Source: Hemibagrus wyckioides
Lineage: Eukaryota; Chordata; Actinopteri; Siluriformes; Bagridae
Assembly (NCBI RefSeq): GCF_019097595.1
Contig: NC_080716.1
Coordinates: 15,214,901-15,278,900, forward strand
Length of the DNA: 64,000 nt
Direction: 5' to 3'
Shown here: positions 1 through 14,600 of the stretch, one piece after another
Numbering within the stretch: the first letter of the stretch is position 1
Layout: each line of letters starts with the position of its first letter
The notes under the pieces: model-generated
The model's database searches: none
What the model was told of the DNA's origin: nothing
Seen by the model: the letters and a program-made list of their open reading frames with translations, nothing else
Program-made: the position numbers and the translations under genes

Positions 1-3000
1 GTTGGTAGGGGTTTAACTGATGTAGTTGGAATGAAATTGTCTGTGGTTGTTTCCAAATTCTTGGTTGTTGTAGCAGCATCACCACTTGTCATGTCTGCAT
101 TTGTAGTTGTAATAGAGTTGGATGTGGATGTTTCTGAACTCTCAGCTGTTGTGGCAGAATTAGTAGAAGATATAGTTGCTTCTGGTGTCGTTGTAAGGGA
201 GTTGTCTGTAGTTGTTTCTGAACTACCAGTTGTTGTTGCAGAGTCACTACTTGTCATGTCTGCATTTGTAGTTGTAAGAGAGTTGGCTGTGGTTGTTTCT
301 GAACTCTCAGTAGTTGTGGCAGAATCAGTAATTGGTTGGGCTTCAACTGATGTAGTTGGATTATAGTTGTCTATGGTTGTTTCCAAATTCTTGGTTGTTG
401 TAGCAGCGTCACCACTTGTCATGTCTGCATTTGTAGTTGTAAGAGAGTTCACTGTGGTTATGTCAGAATTCTCAGTAGTTGTGGCAGAATTAGTAGTTGG
501 TATAGTTGCTTCTGGTATAGTTGTAAGGAAGTTGTCTGTAGTTGTTTCTGAACTATCAGTTGTTGTTGCAGAGTCACTACTTGTCATGTCTGCATTTGTA
601 GTGGTAAGATAGTTCACTGTGGTTGTTTCTGAACTCTCAGTAGTTGTGGCAGAATCAGTAATTGGTTGGGCTTCAACTGATGTAGTTGGATTATAGTGGT
701 CTGTGGTTGTTTCCAAATTCTTGGTTGTTGTAGCAGCATCACCACTTGTCATGTCTGCATTTGTAGTTGTAAGAGAGTTGGCTGTGGTTGTTTCTGAACT
801 CTCAGTAGTTGTGGCAAAATTAGTAGTTGGTATAGTTACGTCTGGTGTACTGGTAAGAGATTTGGCTGTGGTTGATTCTGAACTCTCGGCTGTTGTGGCA
901 GAATCAGTAGTTGGTAGGGGTTCAATTGATGTAGTTGGAATGAAGTTGTCTGTGGTTGTTTCTGAACTCATGCTTGTTGTTTCAGAGTCACTACTTGTCA
1001 TGTCTGCATTTGTAGTGGTAAGATAGTTCACTGTGGTTGTTTCTGAACTCTCAGCTGTTGTGGCAGAATCAGTAGTTGGTAGGGGTTTAACTGATGTAGT
1101 TGGAATGAAATTGTCTGTGGTTGTTTCCGAATTCTTGGTTGTTGTAGCAGAGTCACCACTTGTCATGTCTGCATTTGTAGTTGTAAGAGAGTTGGCTGTG
1201 GTTGTTTCTGAACTCTTGGCTGTTGTGGCAGAATCAGTAGATGGTAGGGGTTCAACTGATGTAGTTGGAATGAAGTTGTCTGTGGTTGTTTCTGAACTAT
1301 CAGTTGTTGTTGCAGAATTACTACTTGTCATGTCTGCATTTGTAGTTGTAAGAGAGTTGGCTGTGGTTGTTTCTGAACTCTCAGTAGTTGTGGCAGAATC
1401 AGTAGTTGGTAGGGGTTTAACTGATGTAGTTGGAATGAAGTTGTCTGTGGTTGTTTCTGAACTCTCAGTAGTTGTGGCAGAATCAGTAGGTGGTATAGTT
1501 GCATCGGGTGTAGTTGTAAGAAAGTTGTCTGTGGTTGTTTCTGAACTCTCAGCTGTTGTGGCAGAATCAGTAGTTGGTAGGGGTTCAACTGACGTAGTTG
1601 GATTATAGTTGTCTGTGGTTGTTTCCGAATTCTTGGTTGTTGTAGCAGCATCACCACTTGTCATGTCTGCATTTGTAGTTGTAAGAGAGTTCGCTGTGCT
1701 TGTTTCTGAACTCTCAGTAGTTGTGGCAGAATTAGTAGTTGGTATAGTTACGTCTGGTGTACTGGTAAGAGATTTGGCTGTGGTTGATTCTGAACTCTCG
1801 GCTGTTGTGGCAGAATCAGTAGTTGGTAGGGGTTTAACTGATGTAGTTGGAATGAAGTTGTCTGTGGTTGTTTCTGAACTCTTGCTTGTTGTTTCAGAGT
1901 CACTACTTGTCATGTCTGCATTTGTAGTGGTAAGATAGTTCACTGTGGTTGTTTCTGAACTCTCAGCTGTTGTGGCAGAATCAGTAGTTGGTAGGGGTTT
2001 AACTGATGTAGTTGGAATGAAATTGTCTGTGGTTGTTTCTGAACTCTCAGTAGTTGTGGCAGAATCAGTAGGTGGTATAGTTGCATCGGGTGTAGTTGTA
2101 AGAAAGTTGTCTGTGGTTGTTTCTGAACTCTCAGCTGTTGTGGCAGAATCAGTAGTTGGTAGGGGTTCAACTGACGTAGTTGGATTATAGTTGTCTGTGG
2201 TTGTTTCCGAATTCTTGGTTGTTGTAGCAGCATCACCACTTGTCATGTCTGCTTTTGTAGTTGTAAGAGAGTTCGCTGTGCTTGTTTCTGAACTCTCAGT
2301 AGTTGTGGCAGAATTAGTAGTTGGTATAGTTACGTCTGGTGTACTGGTAAGAGATTTGGCTGTGGTTGATTCTGAACTCTCGGCTGTTGTGGCAGAATCA
2401 GTAGTTGGTAGGGGTTTAACTGATGTAGTTGGAATGAAGTTGTCTGTGGTTGTTTCTGAACTCTTGCTTGTTGTTTCAGAGTCACTACTTGTCATGTCTG
2501 CATTTGTAGTGGTAAGATAGTTCACTGTGGTTGTTTCTGAACTCTCAGCTGTTGTGGCAGAATCAGTAGTTGGTAGGGGTTTAACTGATGTAGTTGGAAT
2601 GAAATTGTCTGTGGTTGTTTCCAAATTATTGGTTGTTGTAGCAGCATCACCACTTGTCATGTCTGCATTTGTAGTTGTAATAGAGTTGGATATGGTTGTT
2701 TCTGAATTCTCAGTAGTTGTGGCAGAATTAGCAGTTGGTATAGTTACATCTGGTGTTGTAAGAGATTTGGCTGTGGTTGTTTCTGAACTCTCAGCTGTTG
2801 TGGCAGAATTAGTAGTTGGTATAGTTGCTTCTGGTGTCGTTGTAAGGGAGTTGTCTGTAGTTGTTTCTGAACTACCAGTTGTTGTTGCAGAGTCACTACT
2901 TGTCATGTCTGCATTTGTAGTTGTAAGAGAGTTGGCTGTGGTTGTTTCTGAACTCTCAGTAGTTGTGGCAGAATCAGTAATTGGTTGGGCTTCAACTGAT

Positions 3001-6000
3001 GTAGTTGGATTATAGTTGTCTATGGTTGTTTCCAAATTCTTGGTTGTTGTAGCAGCATCACCACTTGTCATGTCTGCATTTGTAGTTGTAAGAGAGTTCA
3101 CTGTGGTTATGTCAGAATTCTCAGTAGTTGTGGCAGAATTAGTAGTTGGTATAGTTGCTTCTGGTATAGTTGTAAGGAAGTTGTCTGTAGTTGTTTCTGA
3201 ACTATCAGTTGTTGTTGCAGAGTCACTACTTGTCATGTCTGCATTTGTAGTTGTAAGAGAGTTGGCTGTGGTTGTTTCTGAACTCTCGGTAGTTGTGGCA
3301 GAATCAGTAATTGGTTGGGCTTCAGCTGATGTAGTTGGATTATAGTTGTCTGTGGTTGTTTCCGAATTCTTGGTTGTTGTAGCAGCGTCACTACTTGTCA
3401 TGTCTGCATTTGTAGTTGTAAGAGAGTTCACTGTGGTTATGTCAGAATTCTCAGTAGTTGTGGCAGAATTAGTAGTTGGTATAGTTGCTTCTGGTATAGT
3501 TGTAAGAAAGTTGTCTGTAGTTGTTTCTGAACTATCAGTTGTTGTTGCAGAGTCACCACTTGTCATGTCTGCATTTGTAGTTGTAAGAGAGTTGGATGTG
3601 GTTGTTTCTGAACTCTCAGTAGTTGTGGCAGAATCAGTAATTGGTTGGGCTTCAACTGATGTAGTTGGATTATAGTGGTCTGTTGTTGTTTCCAAATTCT
3701 TGGTTGTTGTAGCAGCATCACCACTTGTCATGTCTGCATTTGTAGTTGTAAGAGAGTTGGCTGTGGTTGTTTCTGAACTTTCAGTAGTTGTGGCAGAATT
3801 AGTAGTTGGTATAGTTATGTCTGGTGTACTGGTAAGAGATTTGGCTGTGGTTGTTTCTGAACTCTCGGCTGTTGTGGCAGAATCAGTAGTTGGTAGGGGT
3901 TCAATTGATGTAGTTGGAATGAAGTTGTCTGTGGTTGTTTCTGAACTCTTGCTTGTTGTTTCAGAGTCACTACTTGTCATGTCTGCATTTGTAGTGGTAA
4001 GATAGTTCACTGTGGTTGTTTCTGAACTCTCAGCTGTTGTGGCAGAATCAGTAGTTGGTAGGGGTTTAACTGATGTAGTTGGAATGAAATTGTCTGTGGT
4101 TGTTTCCAAATTCTTGGTTGTTGTAGCAGCATCACCACTTGTCATGTCTGCATTTGTAGTTGTAAGAGAGTTCGCTGTGCTTGTTTCTGAACTCTCAGTA
4201 GTTGTGGCAGAATTAGTAGTTGGTATAGTTACGTCTGGTGTACTGGTAAGAGATTTGGCTGTGGTTGTTTCTGAACTCTCGGCTGTTGTGGCAGAAACAG
4301 TAGTTGGTAGGGGTTCAATTGATGTAGTTGGAATGAAGTTGTCTGTGGTTGTTTCTGAACTCTTGCTTGTTGTTTCAGAGTCACTACTTGTCATGTCTGC
4401 ATTTGTAGTGGTAAGATAGTTCACTGTGGTTGTTTCTGAACTCTCAGCTGTTGTGGCAGAATCAGTAGTTGGTAGGGGTTTAACTGATGTAGTTGGAATG
4501 AAATTGTCTGTGGTTGTTTCCAAATTCGTGGTTGTTGTAGCAGCGTCACCACTTGTCATGTCTGCATTTGTAGTTGTAAGAGAGATGGATGTGGTTGTTT
4601 CTGAACTCTCAGTAGTTGTGGAAGAATCAGTAATTGGTTGGGCTTCAACTGATGTAGTTGGATTATAGTTGTCTGTGGTTGTTTCCAAATTCTTGGTTGT
4701 TGTAGCAGCATCACCACTTGTCATGTCTGCATTTGTAGTTGTAAGAGAGTTGGCTGTGGTTGTTTCTGAACTCTCAGTAGTTGTGGCAGAATCAGTAGGT
4801 GCTATAGTTGAATCGGGTGTAGTTGTAAGAAAGTTGTCTGTGGTTGTTTCTGAACTCTCAGCTGTTGTGGCAGAATCAGTAGTTGGTAGAGTTGCTTCTG
4901 GTGTAGTTGTAAGGGAGTTGTCTGCAGTTGTTTCTGAACTATCAGTTGTTGTTGCAGAGTCACTACTTGTCATGTCTGCATTTGTAGTTGTAAGAGAGAT
5001 GGATGTGGTTGTTTCTGAACTCTCAGTAGTTGTGGCAGAATTAGTAGTTGGTATAGTTACGTCTGGTGTTGTAAGAGATTTGGCTGTGGTTGTTTCTGAA
5101 CTCTCAGCTGTTGTGGCAGAATTAGTAGTTGGTATAGTTGCTTCTGGTGTCGTTGTAAGGGAGTTGTCTGCAGTTGTTTCTGAACTACCAGTTGTTGTTG
5201 CAGAGTCACTACTTGTCATGTCTGCATTTGTAGTTGTAAGAGAGTTGGCTGTGGTTGTTTCTGAACTCTCAGTAGTTGTGGCAGAATCAGTAATTGGTTG
5301 GGCTTCAACTGATGTAGTTGGATTATAGTTGTCTATGGTTGTTTCCAAATTCTTGGTTGATGTAGCAGCGTCACCACTTGTCATGTCTGCATTTGTAGTT
5401 GTAAGAGTGTTCACTGTGGTTATGTCAGAATTCTCAGTAGTTGTGGCAGAATTAGTAGTTGGTATAGTTGCTTCTGGTATAGTTGTAAGGAAGTTGTCTG
5501 TAGTTGTTTCTGAACTATCAGTTGTTGTTGCAGAGTCACTATTTGTCATGTCTGCATTTGTAGTTGTAAGAGAGTTGGCTGTGGTTGTTTCTGAACTCTC
5601 AGCTGTTGTGGCAGAATCAGTAGTTGGTAGGGGTTCAACTGACGTAGTTGGATTATAGTTGTCTGTGGTTGTTTCCGAATTCTTGGTTGTTGTAGCAGAG
5701 TCACCACTTGTCATGTCTGCATTTGTAGTTGTAAGAGAGTTGGCTGTGGTTGTTTCTGAACTCTCAGTAGTTGTGGCAGAATTAGTAGTTGGTATAGTTA
5801 CGTCTGGTGTACTGGTAAGAGATTTGGCTGTGGTTGTTTCTGAACTCTCGGCTGTTGTGGCAGAATCAGTAGTTGCTAGGGGTTCAATTGATGTAGTTGG
5901 AATGAAGTTGTCTGTGGTTGTTTCTGAACTGTTGCTTGTTGTTTCAGAGTCACTACTTGTCATGTCTGCATTTGTAGTGGTAAGATAGTTCACTGTGGTT

Positions 6001-8660
6001 GTTTCTGAACTCTCAGTAGTTGTGGCAGAATCAGTAATTGGTTGGGCTTCAACTGATGTAGATGGATTATAGTTGTCTGTGGTTGTTTCCAAATTCTTGG
6101 TTGTTGTAGCAGCATCACTACTTGTCATGTCTGCATTTGTAGTTGCAAGAGAGTTCACTGTGGTTGTTTCTGAACTCTCAGCTGTTGTGGCAGAATTAGT
6201 AGTTGGTATAGTTGCTTCTGGTGTAGTTGTAAGGGAGTTGTCTGTAGTTGTTTCTGAACTATCAGTTGTTGTTGCAGAGTCACTACTTGTCATGTCTGCA
6301 TTTGTAGTTGTAAGAGAGTTGGCTGTGGTTGTTTCTGAACTCTCAGCTGTTGTGGCAGAATCAGTAGTTGGTAGGGGTTCAACTGATGTAGTTGGATTAT
6401 AGTTGTCTGTGGTTGTTTCCGAATTCTTTGTTGTTGTAGCAGAGTCACCACTTGTCATGTCTGCATTTGTAGTTGTAAGAGAGTTGGCTGTGGTTGTTTC
6501 TGAACTCTTGGCTGTTGTGGCAGAATCAGTAGTTGGTAGGGGTTCAACTGATGTAGTTGGAATGAAGTTGTCTGTGGTTGTTTCTGAACTATCGGTTATT
6601 GTTGCAGAGTTACTACTTGTCATGTCTGCATTTGTAGTTGTAAGAGAGTTGGCTGTGGTTGTTTCTGAACTCTCAGTAGTTGTGGCAGAATCAGTAGGTG
6701 GTATAGTTGCATCGGGTGTAGTTGTAAGAAAGTTGTCTGTGGTTGTTTCTGAACTCTCAGCTGTTGTGGCAGAATCAGTAGTTGGTAGGGGCTCAACTGA
6801 CGTAGTTGGATTATAGTGGTCTGTGGTTGTTTCCGAATTCTTGGTTGTTGTAGCAGCATCACCACTTGTCATGTCTGCATTTGTAGTTGTAAGAGAGTTG
6901 GCTGTGGTTGTTTCTGAACTCTCAGTAGTTGTGGCAGAATTAATAGTTGGTATAGTTACGTCTGGTGTACTGGTAAGAGATTTGGCTGTGGTTGATTCTG
7001 AACTCTCGGCTGTTGTGGCAGAATCAGTAGTTGGTAGGGGTTCAATTGATGTAGTTGGAATGAAGTTGTCTGTGGTTGTTTCTGAACTCTTGCTTGTTGT
7101 TTCAGAGTCACTACTTGTCATGTCTGCATTTGTAGTGGTAAGATAGTTCACTGTGGTTGTTTCTGAACTCTCAGCTGTTGTGGCAGAATCAGTAGTTGGT
7201 AGGGGTTTAACTGATGTAGTTGGAATGAAATTGTCTGTGGTTGTTTCCAAATTCTTGGTTGTTGTAGCAGCATCACCACTTGTCATGTCTGCATTTGTAG
7301 TTGTAATAGAGTTGGATGTGGATGTTTCTGAACTCTCAGCTGTTGTGGCAGAATTAGTAGAAGGTATAGTTGCTTCTGGTGTCGTTGTAAGGGAGTTGTC
7401 TGTAGTTGTTTCTGAACTACCAGTTGTTGTTGCAGAGTCACTACTTGTCATGTCTGCATTTGTAGTTGTAAGAGAGTTGGCTGTGGTTGTTTCTGAACTC
7501 TCGGTAGTTGTGGCAGAATCAGTAATTGGTTGGGCTTCAGCTGATGTAGTTGGATTATAGTTGTCTGTGGTTGTTTCCGAATTCTTGGTTGTTGTAGCAG
7601 CGTCACTACTTGTCATGTCTGCATTTGTAGTTGTAAGAGAGTTCACTGTGGTTATGTCAGAATTCTCTGTAGTTGTGGCAGAATTAGTAGTTGGTATAGT
7701 TGCTTCTGGTATAGTTGTAAGGAAGTTGTCTGTAGTTGTTTCTGAACTATCAGTGGTTGTTGCAGAGTCACTACTTGTCATGTCTGCATTTGTAGTTGTA
7801 AGAGAGTTGGCTGTGGTTGTTTCGGAACTCTCAGCTGTTGTGGCAGAATCAGTAGTTGGTAGGGGTTCAACTGATGTAGTTGGAATGAAATTGTCTGTGG
7901 TTGTTTCCAAATTCTTGCTTGTTGTAGCAGTGTCACCACTTGTCATGTCTGCATTTGTAGTTGTAAGAGAGTTGGATGTGGTTGTTTCTGAACTCTCAGT
8001 AGTTGTGGCAGAATCAGTAATTGGTTGGGCTTCAACTGATGTAGTTGGATTATAGTGGTCTGTGGTTGTTTCCAAATTCTTGGTTGTTGTAGCAGCATCA
8101 CCACTTGTCATGTCTGCATTTGTAGTTGTAAGAGAGTTGGCTGTGGTTGTTTCTGAACTCTCAGTAGTTGTGGCAAAATTAGTAGTTGGTATAGTTACGT
8201 CTGGTGTACTGGTAAGAGATTTGGCTGTGGTTGATTCTGAACTCTCGGCTGTTGTGGCAGAATCAGTAGTTGGTAGGGGTTCAATTGATGTAGTTGGAAT
8301 GAAGTTGTCTGTGGTTGTTTCTGAACTCTTGCTTGTTGTTTCAGAGTCACTACTTGTCATGTCTGCATTTGTAGTGGTAAGATAGTTCACTGTGGTTGTT
8401 TCTGAACTCTCAGCTGTTGTGGCAGAATCAGTAGTTGGTAGGGGTTTAACTGATGTAGTTGGAATGAAATTGTCTGTGGTTGTTTCCGAATTCTTGGTTG
8501 TTGTAGCAGAGTCACCACTTGTCATGTCTGCATTTGTAGTTGTAAGAGAGTTGGCTGTGGTTGTTTCTGAACTCTTGGCTGTTGTGGCAGAATCAGTAGA
8601 TGGTAGGGGTTCAACTGATGTAGTTGGAATGAAGTTGTCTGTGGTTGTTTCTGAACTATC
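1..8660 (-). repeat. Long-range duplicated segment of the mucin array (about 1-1,470 and 7,195-8,660)
   Basis: The rare variant motif GTGGATGTTTCTGAAC near 121-140 recurs near 7,316-7,335, a shift of 7,194 bp. From about position 700 the shift is 7,359 bp (703-1,300 against 8,062-8,660), which is 7,194 plus one 165-bp unit. The two segments therefore look like copies of one ancestral block differing by a single 165-bp unit gain or loss plus point changes. A further 582-bp shift links 1,609-1,938 with 2,191-2,520, and a 660-bp shift links 10,207-10,449 with 10,867-11,109. Confidence 0.7.
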
Positions 8661-11600
8661 AGTTGTTGTTGCAGAATTACTACTTGTCATGTCTGCATTT
8701 GTAGTTGTAAGAGAGTTGGATGTGGTTGTTTCTGAATTCTCAGTAGTTGTGGCAGAATTAGCAGTTGGTATAGTTGCATCGGGTGTAGTTGTAAGAAAGT
8801 TGTCTGTGGTTGTTTCTGAACTCTCAGCTGTTGTGGCAGAATCAGTAGTTGGTAGGGGTTCAACTGACGTAGTTGGATTATAGTTGTCTGTGGTTGTTTC
8901 CGAATTCTTGGTTGTTGTAGCAGCATCACCACTTGTCATGTCTGCATTTGTAGTTGTAAGAGAGTTCGCTGTGCTTGTTTCTGAACTCTCAGTAGTTGTG
9001 GCAGAATTAGTAGTTGGTATAGTTACGTCTGGTGTACTGGTAAGAGATTTGGCTGTGGTTGATTCTGAACTCTCAGCTGTTGTGGCAGAATCAGTAGTTG
9101 GTAGGGGTTTAACTGATGTAGTTGGAATGAAATTGTCTGTGGTTGTTTCCAAATTATTGGTTGTTGTAGCAGCATCACCACTTGTCATGTCTGCATTTGT
9201 AGTTGTAATAGAGTTGGATATGGTTGTTTCTGAATTCTCAGTAGTTGTGGCAGAATTAGCAGTTGGTATAGTTACATGTGGTGTTGTAAGAGATTTGGCT
9301 GTGGTTGTTTCTGAACTCTCAACTGTTGTGGCAGAATCAGTAGTTGGTAGGGGTTCAATTGATGTAGTTGGAATGAAGTTGTCTGTGGTTGTTTCTGAAC
9401 TCTTGCTTGTTGTTTCAGAGTCACTACTTGTCATGTCTGAATTTGTAGTGGTAAGATAGTTCACTGTGGTTGTTTCTGAACTCTCAGCTGTTATGGCAGA
9501 ATCAGTAGTTGGTAGGGGTTTAACTGATGTAGTTGGAATGAAATTGTCTGTGGTTGTTTCCAAATTCTTGGTTGTTGTAGCAGCATCACCACTTGTCATG
9601 TCTGCATTTGTAGTTGTAATAGAGTTGGATGTGGTTGTTTCTGAATTCTCAGTAGTTGTGGCAGAATTAGCAGTTGGTATAGTTACATCTGGTGTTGTAA
9701 GAGATTTGGCTGTGGTTGTTTCTGAACTCTCAGTAGTTGTGGCAGAATCAGTAATTGGTTGGGCTTCAACTGATGTAGTTGGATTATAGTTGTCTATGGT
9801 TGTTTCCAAATTCTTGGTTGTTGTAGCAGCATCACCACTTGTCATGTCTGCATTTGTAGTTGTAAGAGAGTTGGCTGTGGTTATGTCAGAATTCTCAGTA
9901 GTTGTGGCAGAATTAGTAGTTGGTATAGTTGCTTCTGGTATAGTTGTAAGGAAGTTGTCTGTAGTTGTTTCTGAACTATCAGTTGTTGTTGCAGAGTCAC
10001 TACTTGTCATGTCTGCATTTGTAGTTGTAAGAGAGTTGGCTGTGGTTGTTTCTGAACTCTCAGCTGTTGTGGCAGAATCAGTAGTTGGTAGGGGTTCAAC
10101 TGATGTAGTTGGATTATAGTTGTCTGTGGTTGTTTCTGAATTCTTGGTTGTTGTAGCAGAGTCACCACTTGTCATGTCTGCATTTGTAGTGGTAAGATAG
10201 TTCACTGTGGTTGTTTCTGAACTCTCAGCTGTTGTGGCAGAATCTGTAGTTTGTAGGGGTTTAACTGATGTAGTTGGAATGAAATTGTCTGTGGTTGTTT
10301 CCGAATTCTTGGTTGTTGTAGCAGAGTCACCACTTGTCATGTCTGCATTTGTAGTTGTAAGAGAGTTCACTGTGGTTGTTTCTGAACTCTCGGTAGTTGT
10401 GGCAGAATCAGTAATTGGTTGGGCTTCAGCTGATGTAGTTGGATTATAGTTGTCTGTGGTTGTTTCCGAATTCTTGGTTGTTGTAGCAGCGTCACTACTT
10501 GTCATGTCTGCATTTGTAGTTGTAAGAGAGTTCACTGTGGTTATGTCAGAATTCTCAGTAGTTGTGGCAGAATTAGTAGTTGGTATAGTTGCTTCTGGTA
10601 TAGTTGTAAGGAAGTTGTCTGTAGTTGTTTCTGAACTATCAGTTGTTGTTGCAGAGTCATTACTTGTCATGTCTGCATTTGTAGTTGTAAGAGAGTTGGC
10701 TGTGGTTGTTTCTGAACTCTCAGCTGTTGTGGCAGAATCAGTAGTTGGTAGGGGTTCAACAGATGTAGTTGGATTATAGTTGTCTGTGGTTGTTTCTGAA
10801 TTCTTGGTTGTTGTAGCAGAGTCACCACTTGTCATGTCTGCATTTGTAGTGGTAAGATAGTTCACTGTGGTTGTTTCTGAACTCTCAGCTGTTGTGGCAG
10901 AATCAGTAGTTTGTAGGGGTTTAACTGATGTAGTTGGAATGAAATTGTCTGTGGTTGTTTCCAAATTCTTGGTTGTTGTAGCAGTGTCACCACTTGTCAT
11001 GTCTGCATTTGTAGTTGTAAGAGAGTTGGATGTGGTTGTTTCTGAACTCTCAGTAGTTGTGGCAGAATCAGTAATTGGTTGGGCTTCAACTGATGTAGTT
11101 GGATTATAGTGGTCTGTGGTTGTTTCCAAATTCTTGGTTGTTGTAGCAGCATCACCACTTGTCATGTCTGCATTTGTAGTTGTAATAGAGTTGGATGTGG
11201 TTGTTTCTGAATTCTCAGTAGTTGTGGCAGAATTAGCAGTTGGTATAGTTACATCTGGTGTTGTAAGAGATTTGGCTGTGGTTGTTTCTGAACTCTCAGC
11301 TGTTGTGGCAGAATTAGTAGTTGGTATAGTTGCTTCTGGTGTCGTTGTAAGGGAGTTGTCTGTAGTTGTTTCTGAACTACCAGTTGTTGTTGCAGAGTCA
11401 CTACTTGTCATGTCTGCATTTGTAGTTGTAAGAGAGTTGGCTGTGGTTGTTTCTGAACTCTCAGTAGTTGTGGCAGAATCAGTAATTGGTTGGGCTTCAA
11501 CTGATGTAGTTGGATTATAGTTGTCTGTGGTTGTTTCCAAATTCTTGGTTGTTGTAGCAGCGTCACCACTTGTCATGTCTGCATTTGTAGTTGTAAGAGA

Positions 11601-14600
11601 GTTCACTGTGGTTGCTTCTGAACTCTCGGTAGTTGTGGCAGAATCAGTAATTGGTTGGGCTTCAACTGATGTAGTTGGATTATAGTTGTCTGTGGTTGTT
11701 TCCAAATTCCTGGTTGTTGTTTCAGAGTCACTACTTGTCATGTCTGCATTTGTAGTTGTAAGAGAGTTCACTGTGGTTGCTTCTGAACTCTTAGTAGTTG
11801 TGGCAGAATTAGTAGTTGGTATAGTTGCTTCTGGTGTAGTTGTTAGGGAGTTGTCTGTAGTTGTTTCTGAACTCTCAGTTGTTGTGGCAGAATCTGTAAT
11901 TGGTTTGGCTTCAACTGATGTAGTTGGAATGAAGTTGTCTGTGGTTGTTTCTAAACTCTTACTTGTGTCAGAGTGACTACTTGTCATGTCTGCATTTGTA
12001 GTTGTAAGAGAGTTCACTGTGGTTGTTTCTGAACTCTCAGTTGTTGTGGCAGAATTAGTAGTTGTTATAGTTGCTTCTGGTGTAGTTGTTAGGGAGTTGT
12101 CTGTAGTTGTTTCTGAACTCTCAGTTGTTGTAGCAGCATCACCACTTGTCATGTCTGCTTTTGTAGTTGTAAGAGAGTTGGCTGTGGTTGTTTCTGAACT
12201 CTCAGCTGTTGTGGCAGAATCAGTAGTTGGTAGGGGTTCAACTGATGTAGTTGGAATGAAGTTGTCTGTGGTTGTTTCCAAATTCTTGGTTGTTTTAGCA
12301 GAGTCACTACTTGTCATGTCTGCATTTGTAGTTATAATAGAGTTCACTGTGGTTGTTTCTGAACCCTCAGCTGTTGTGGCAGAATCAGTAGTTGGTAGGG
12401 CTTCAACTGATGTAGGTGGAATGAAGTTGTCTGTGGTTGTTTCCAAACTCTTACTTGTTGTGTCAGAGTGACTACTTGTCATGTCTGCATTTGTAGTTGT
12501 ACGAGAGTTCACTGTGGTTGTTTCTGAACTCTCAGCTGTTGTGGCAGAATCAGTAATTGTTTGGGCTTCAACTGATGTAGTTGGATTATAGTTGTCTGTG
12601 GTTGTTTCCAAATTCTTGGTTGTTGTAGCAGCGTCACCACTTGTCATGTCTGCATTTGTAGTTGTAAGAGAGTTCACTGTGGTTGTTTCTGAACTCTCGG
12701 TAGTTGTGGCAGAATCAGTAATTGGTTGGGCTTCAACTGATGTAGTTGGAATATATTCGTCTGTGGTTGTTTCCAAATTCTGAGTTGTTGAAGCAGCGTC
12801 ACTACTTGTCATGTCTGCATTTGTAGTTGTAAGAGAGTTCACTGTGGTTGTTTCTGAACTCTCAGCTGTTGTGGCAGAATTAGTAGTTGGTATTGTTGCT
12901 TCTGGTCTACTTGTAAGGGAGTTGTCTGTAGTTGGTTCTGAACTCTCAGTTGTTTTTGCAGAGTCACTACTTGTCATGTCTGCATTTGTAGTTGTAAGAG
13001 AGTTGGCTGTGCTTGTTTCTGAACTCTCAGTAGTTGTGGCAGAATCTGTAATTGGTTGGGCTTCAATTGATGTAGTTGGAATGAAATTGTCTGTGGTTGT
13101 TTCCAAATTCTTGGTTGTTTTAGCAGAGTCACTACTTGTCATGTCTGCATTTGTAGTTATAAAAGAGTTCACTGTGGTTGTTTCTGAACCCTCAGCTGTT
13201 GTGGCAGAATCAGTAGTTGGTTGGGCTTCAATTGATGTAGTTGGACTGAAGTTGTCTGTGGTTGTTTCCAAACTCTTACTTGTTGTGTCAGAGTGACTAC
13301 TTGTCATGTCTTTATTTGTACTTGTAAGAGCGTTCACTGTGGTTGTTTCTGAACTCTCAATAGTTGTGGCAGAATTAGTAGTTGGTATAGTTGCTTCTGG
13401 TGTAGTTGTAAGAGATTTGGCTGTGGTTGTTTCCCAACTCTTACTTGTTGTGTCAGAGTCACTACTTGTCATGTCTGCATTTGTAGTTGTAAGAGATTTG
13501 TCTGTGGTTGTTTCTGAACTCTTCGCTGTTGTGGCAGAATTAGTAGTTGGTACAGTTGCTTCTGGTGTCCTTGTAAGGGACGTGTCTGTGTTTTTTTCTG
13601 AACTCTCGACTGTTGTGGCAGAATCAGTAATTGGTTGGGCTTCAACTGATGTAGTTGGATTATAGTGGTCTGTGGTTGTTTCCAAATTCTTGGTTGTTGT
13701 AGCAGCATCACCACTTGTCATGTCTGCATTTGTAGTTGTAATAGAGTTGGATGTGGTTGTTTCTGAATTCTCAGTAGTTGTGGCAGAATTAGCAGTTGGT
13801 ATAGTTACATCTGGTGTTGTAAGAGATTTGGCTGTGGTTGTTTCTGAACTCTCAGCTGTTGTGGCAGAATTAGTAGTTGGTATAGTTGCTTCTGGTGTCG
13901 TTGTAAGGGAGTTGTCTGTAGTTGTTTCTGAACTACCAGTTGTTGTTGCAGAGTCACTACTTGTCATGTCTGCATTTGTAGTTGTAAGAGAGTTGGCTGT
14001 GGTTGTTTCTGAACTCTCAGTAGTTGTGGCAGAATCAGTAATTGGTTGGGCTTCAACTGATGTAGTTGGATTATAGTTGTCTGTGGTTGTTTCCAAATTC
14101 TTGGTTGTTGTAGCAGCGTCACCACTTGTCATGTCTGCATTTGTAGTTGTAAGAGAGTTCACTGTGGTTGCTTCTGAACTCTCGGTAGTTGTGGCAGAAT
14201 CAGTAATTGGTTGGGCTTCAACTGATGTAGTTGGATTATAGTTGTCTGTGGTTGTTTCCAAATTCCTGGTTGTTGTTTCAGAGTCACTACTTGTCATGTC
14301 TGCATTTGTAGTTGTAAGAGAGTTCACTGTGGTTGCTTCTGAACTCTTAGTAGTTGTGGCAGAATTAGTAGTTGGTATAGTTGCTTCTGGTGTAGTTGTT
14401 AGGGAGTTGTCTGTAGTTGTTTCTGAACTCTCAGTTGTTGTGGCAGAATCTGTAATTGGTTTGGCTTCAACTGATGTAGTTGGAATGAAGTTGTCTGTGG
14501 TTGTTTCTAAACTCTTACTTGTGTCAGAGTGACTACTTGTCATGTCTGCATTTGTAGTTGTAAGAGAGTTCACTGTGGTTGTTTCTGAACTCTCAGTTGT

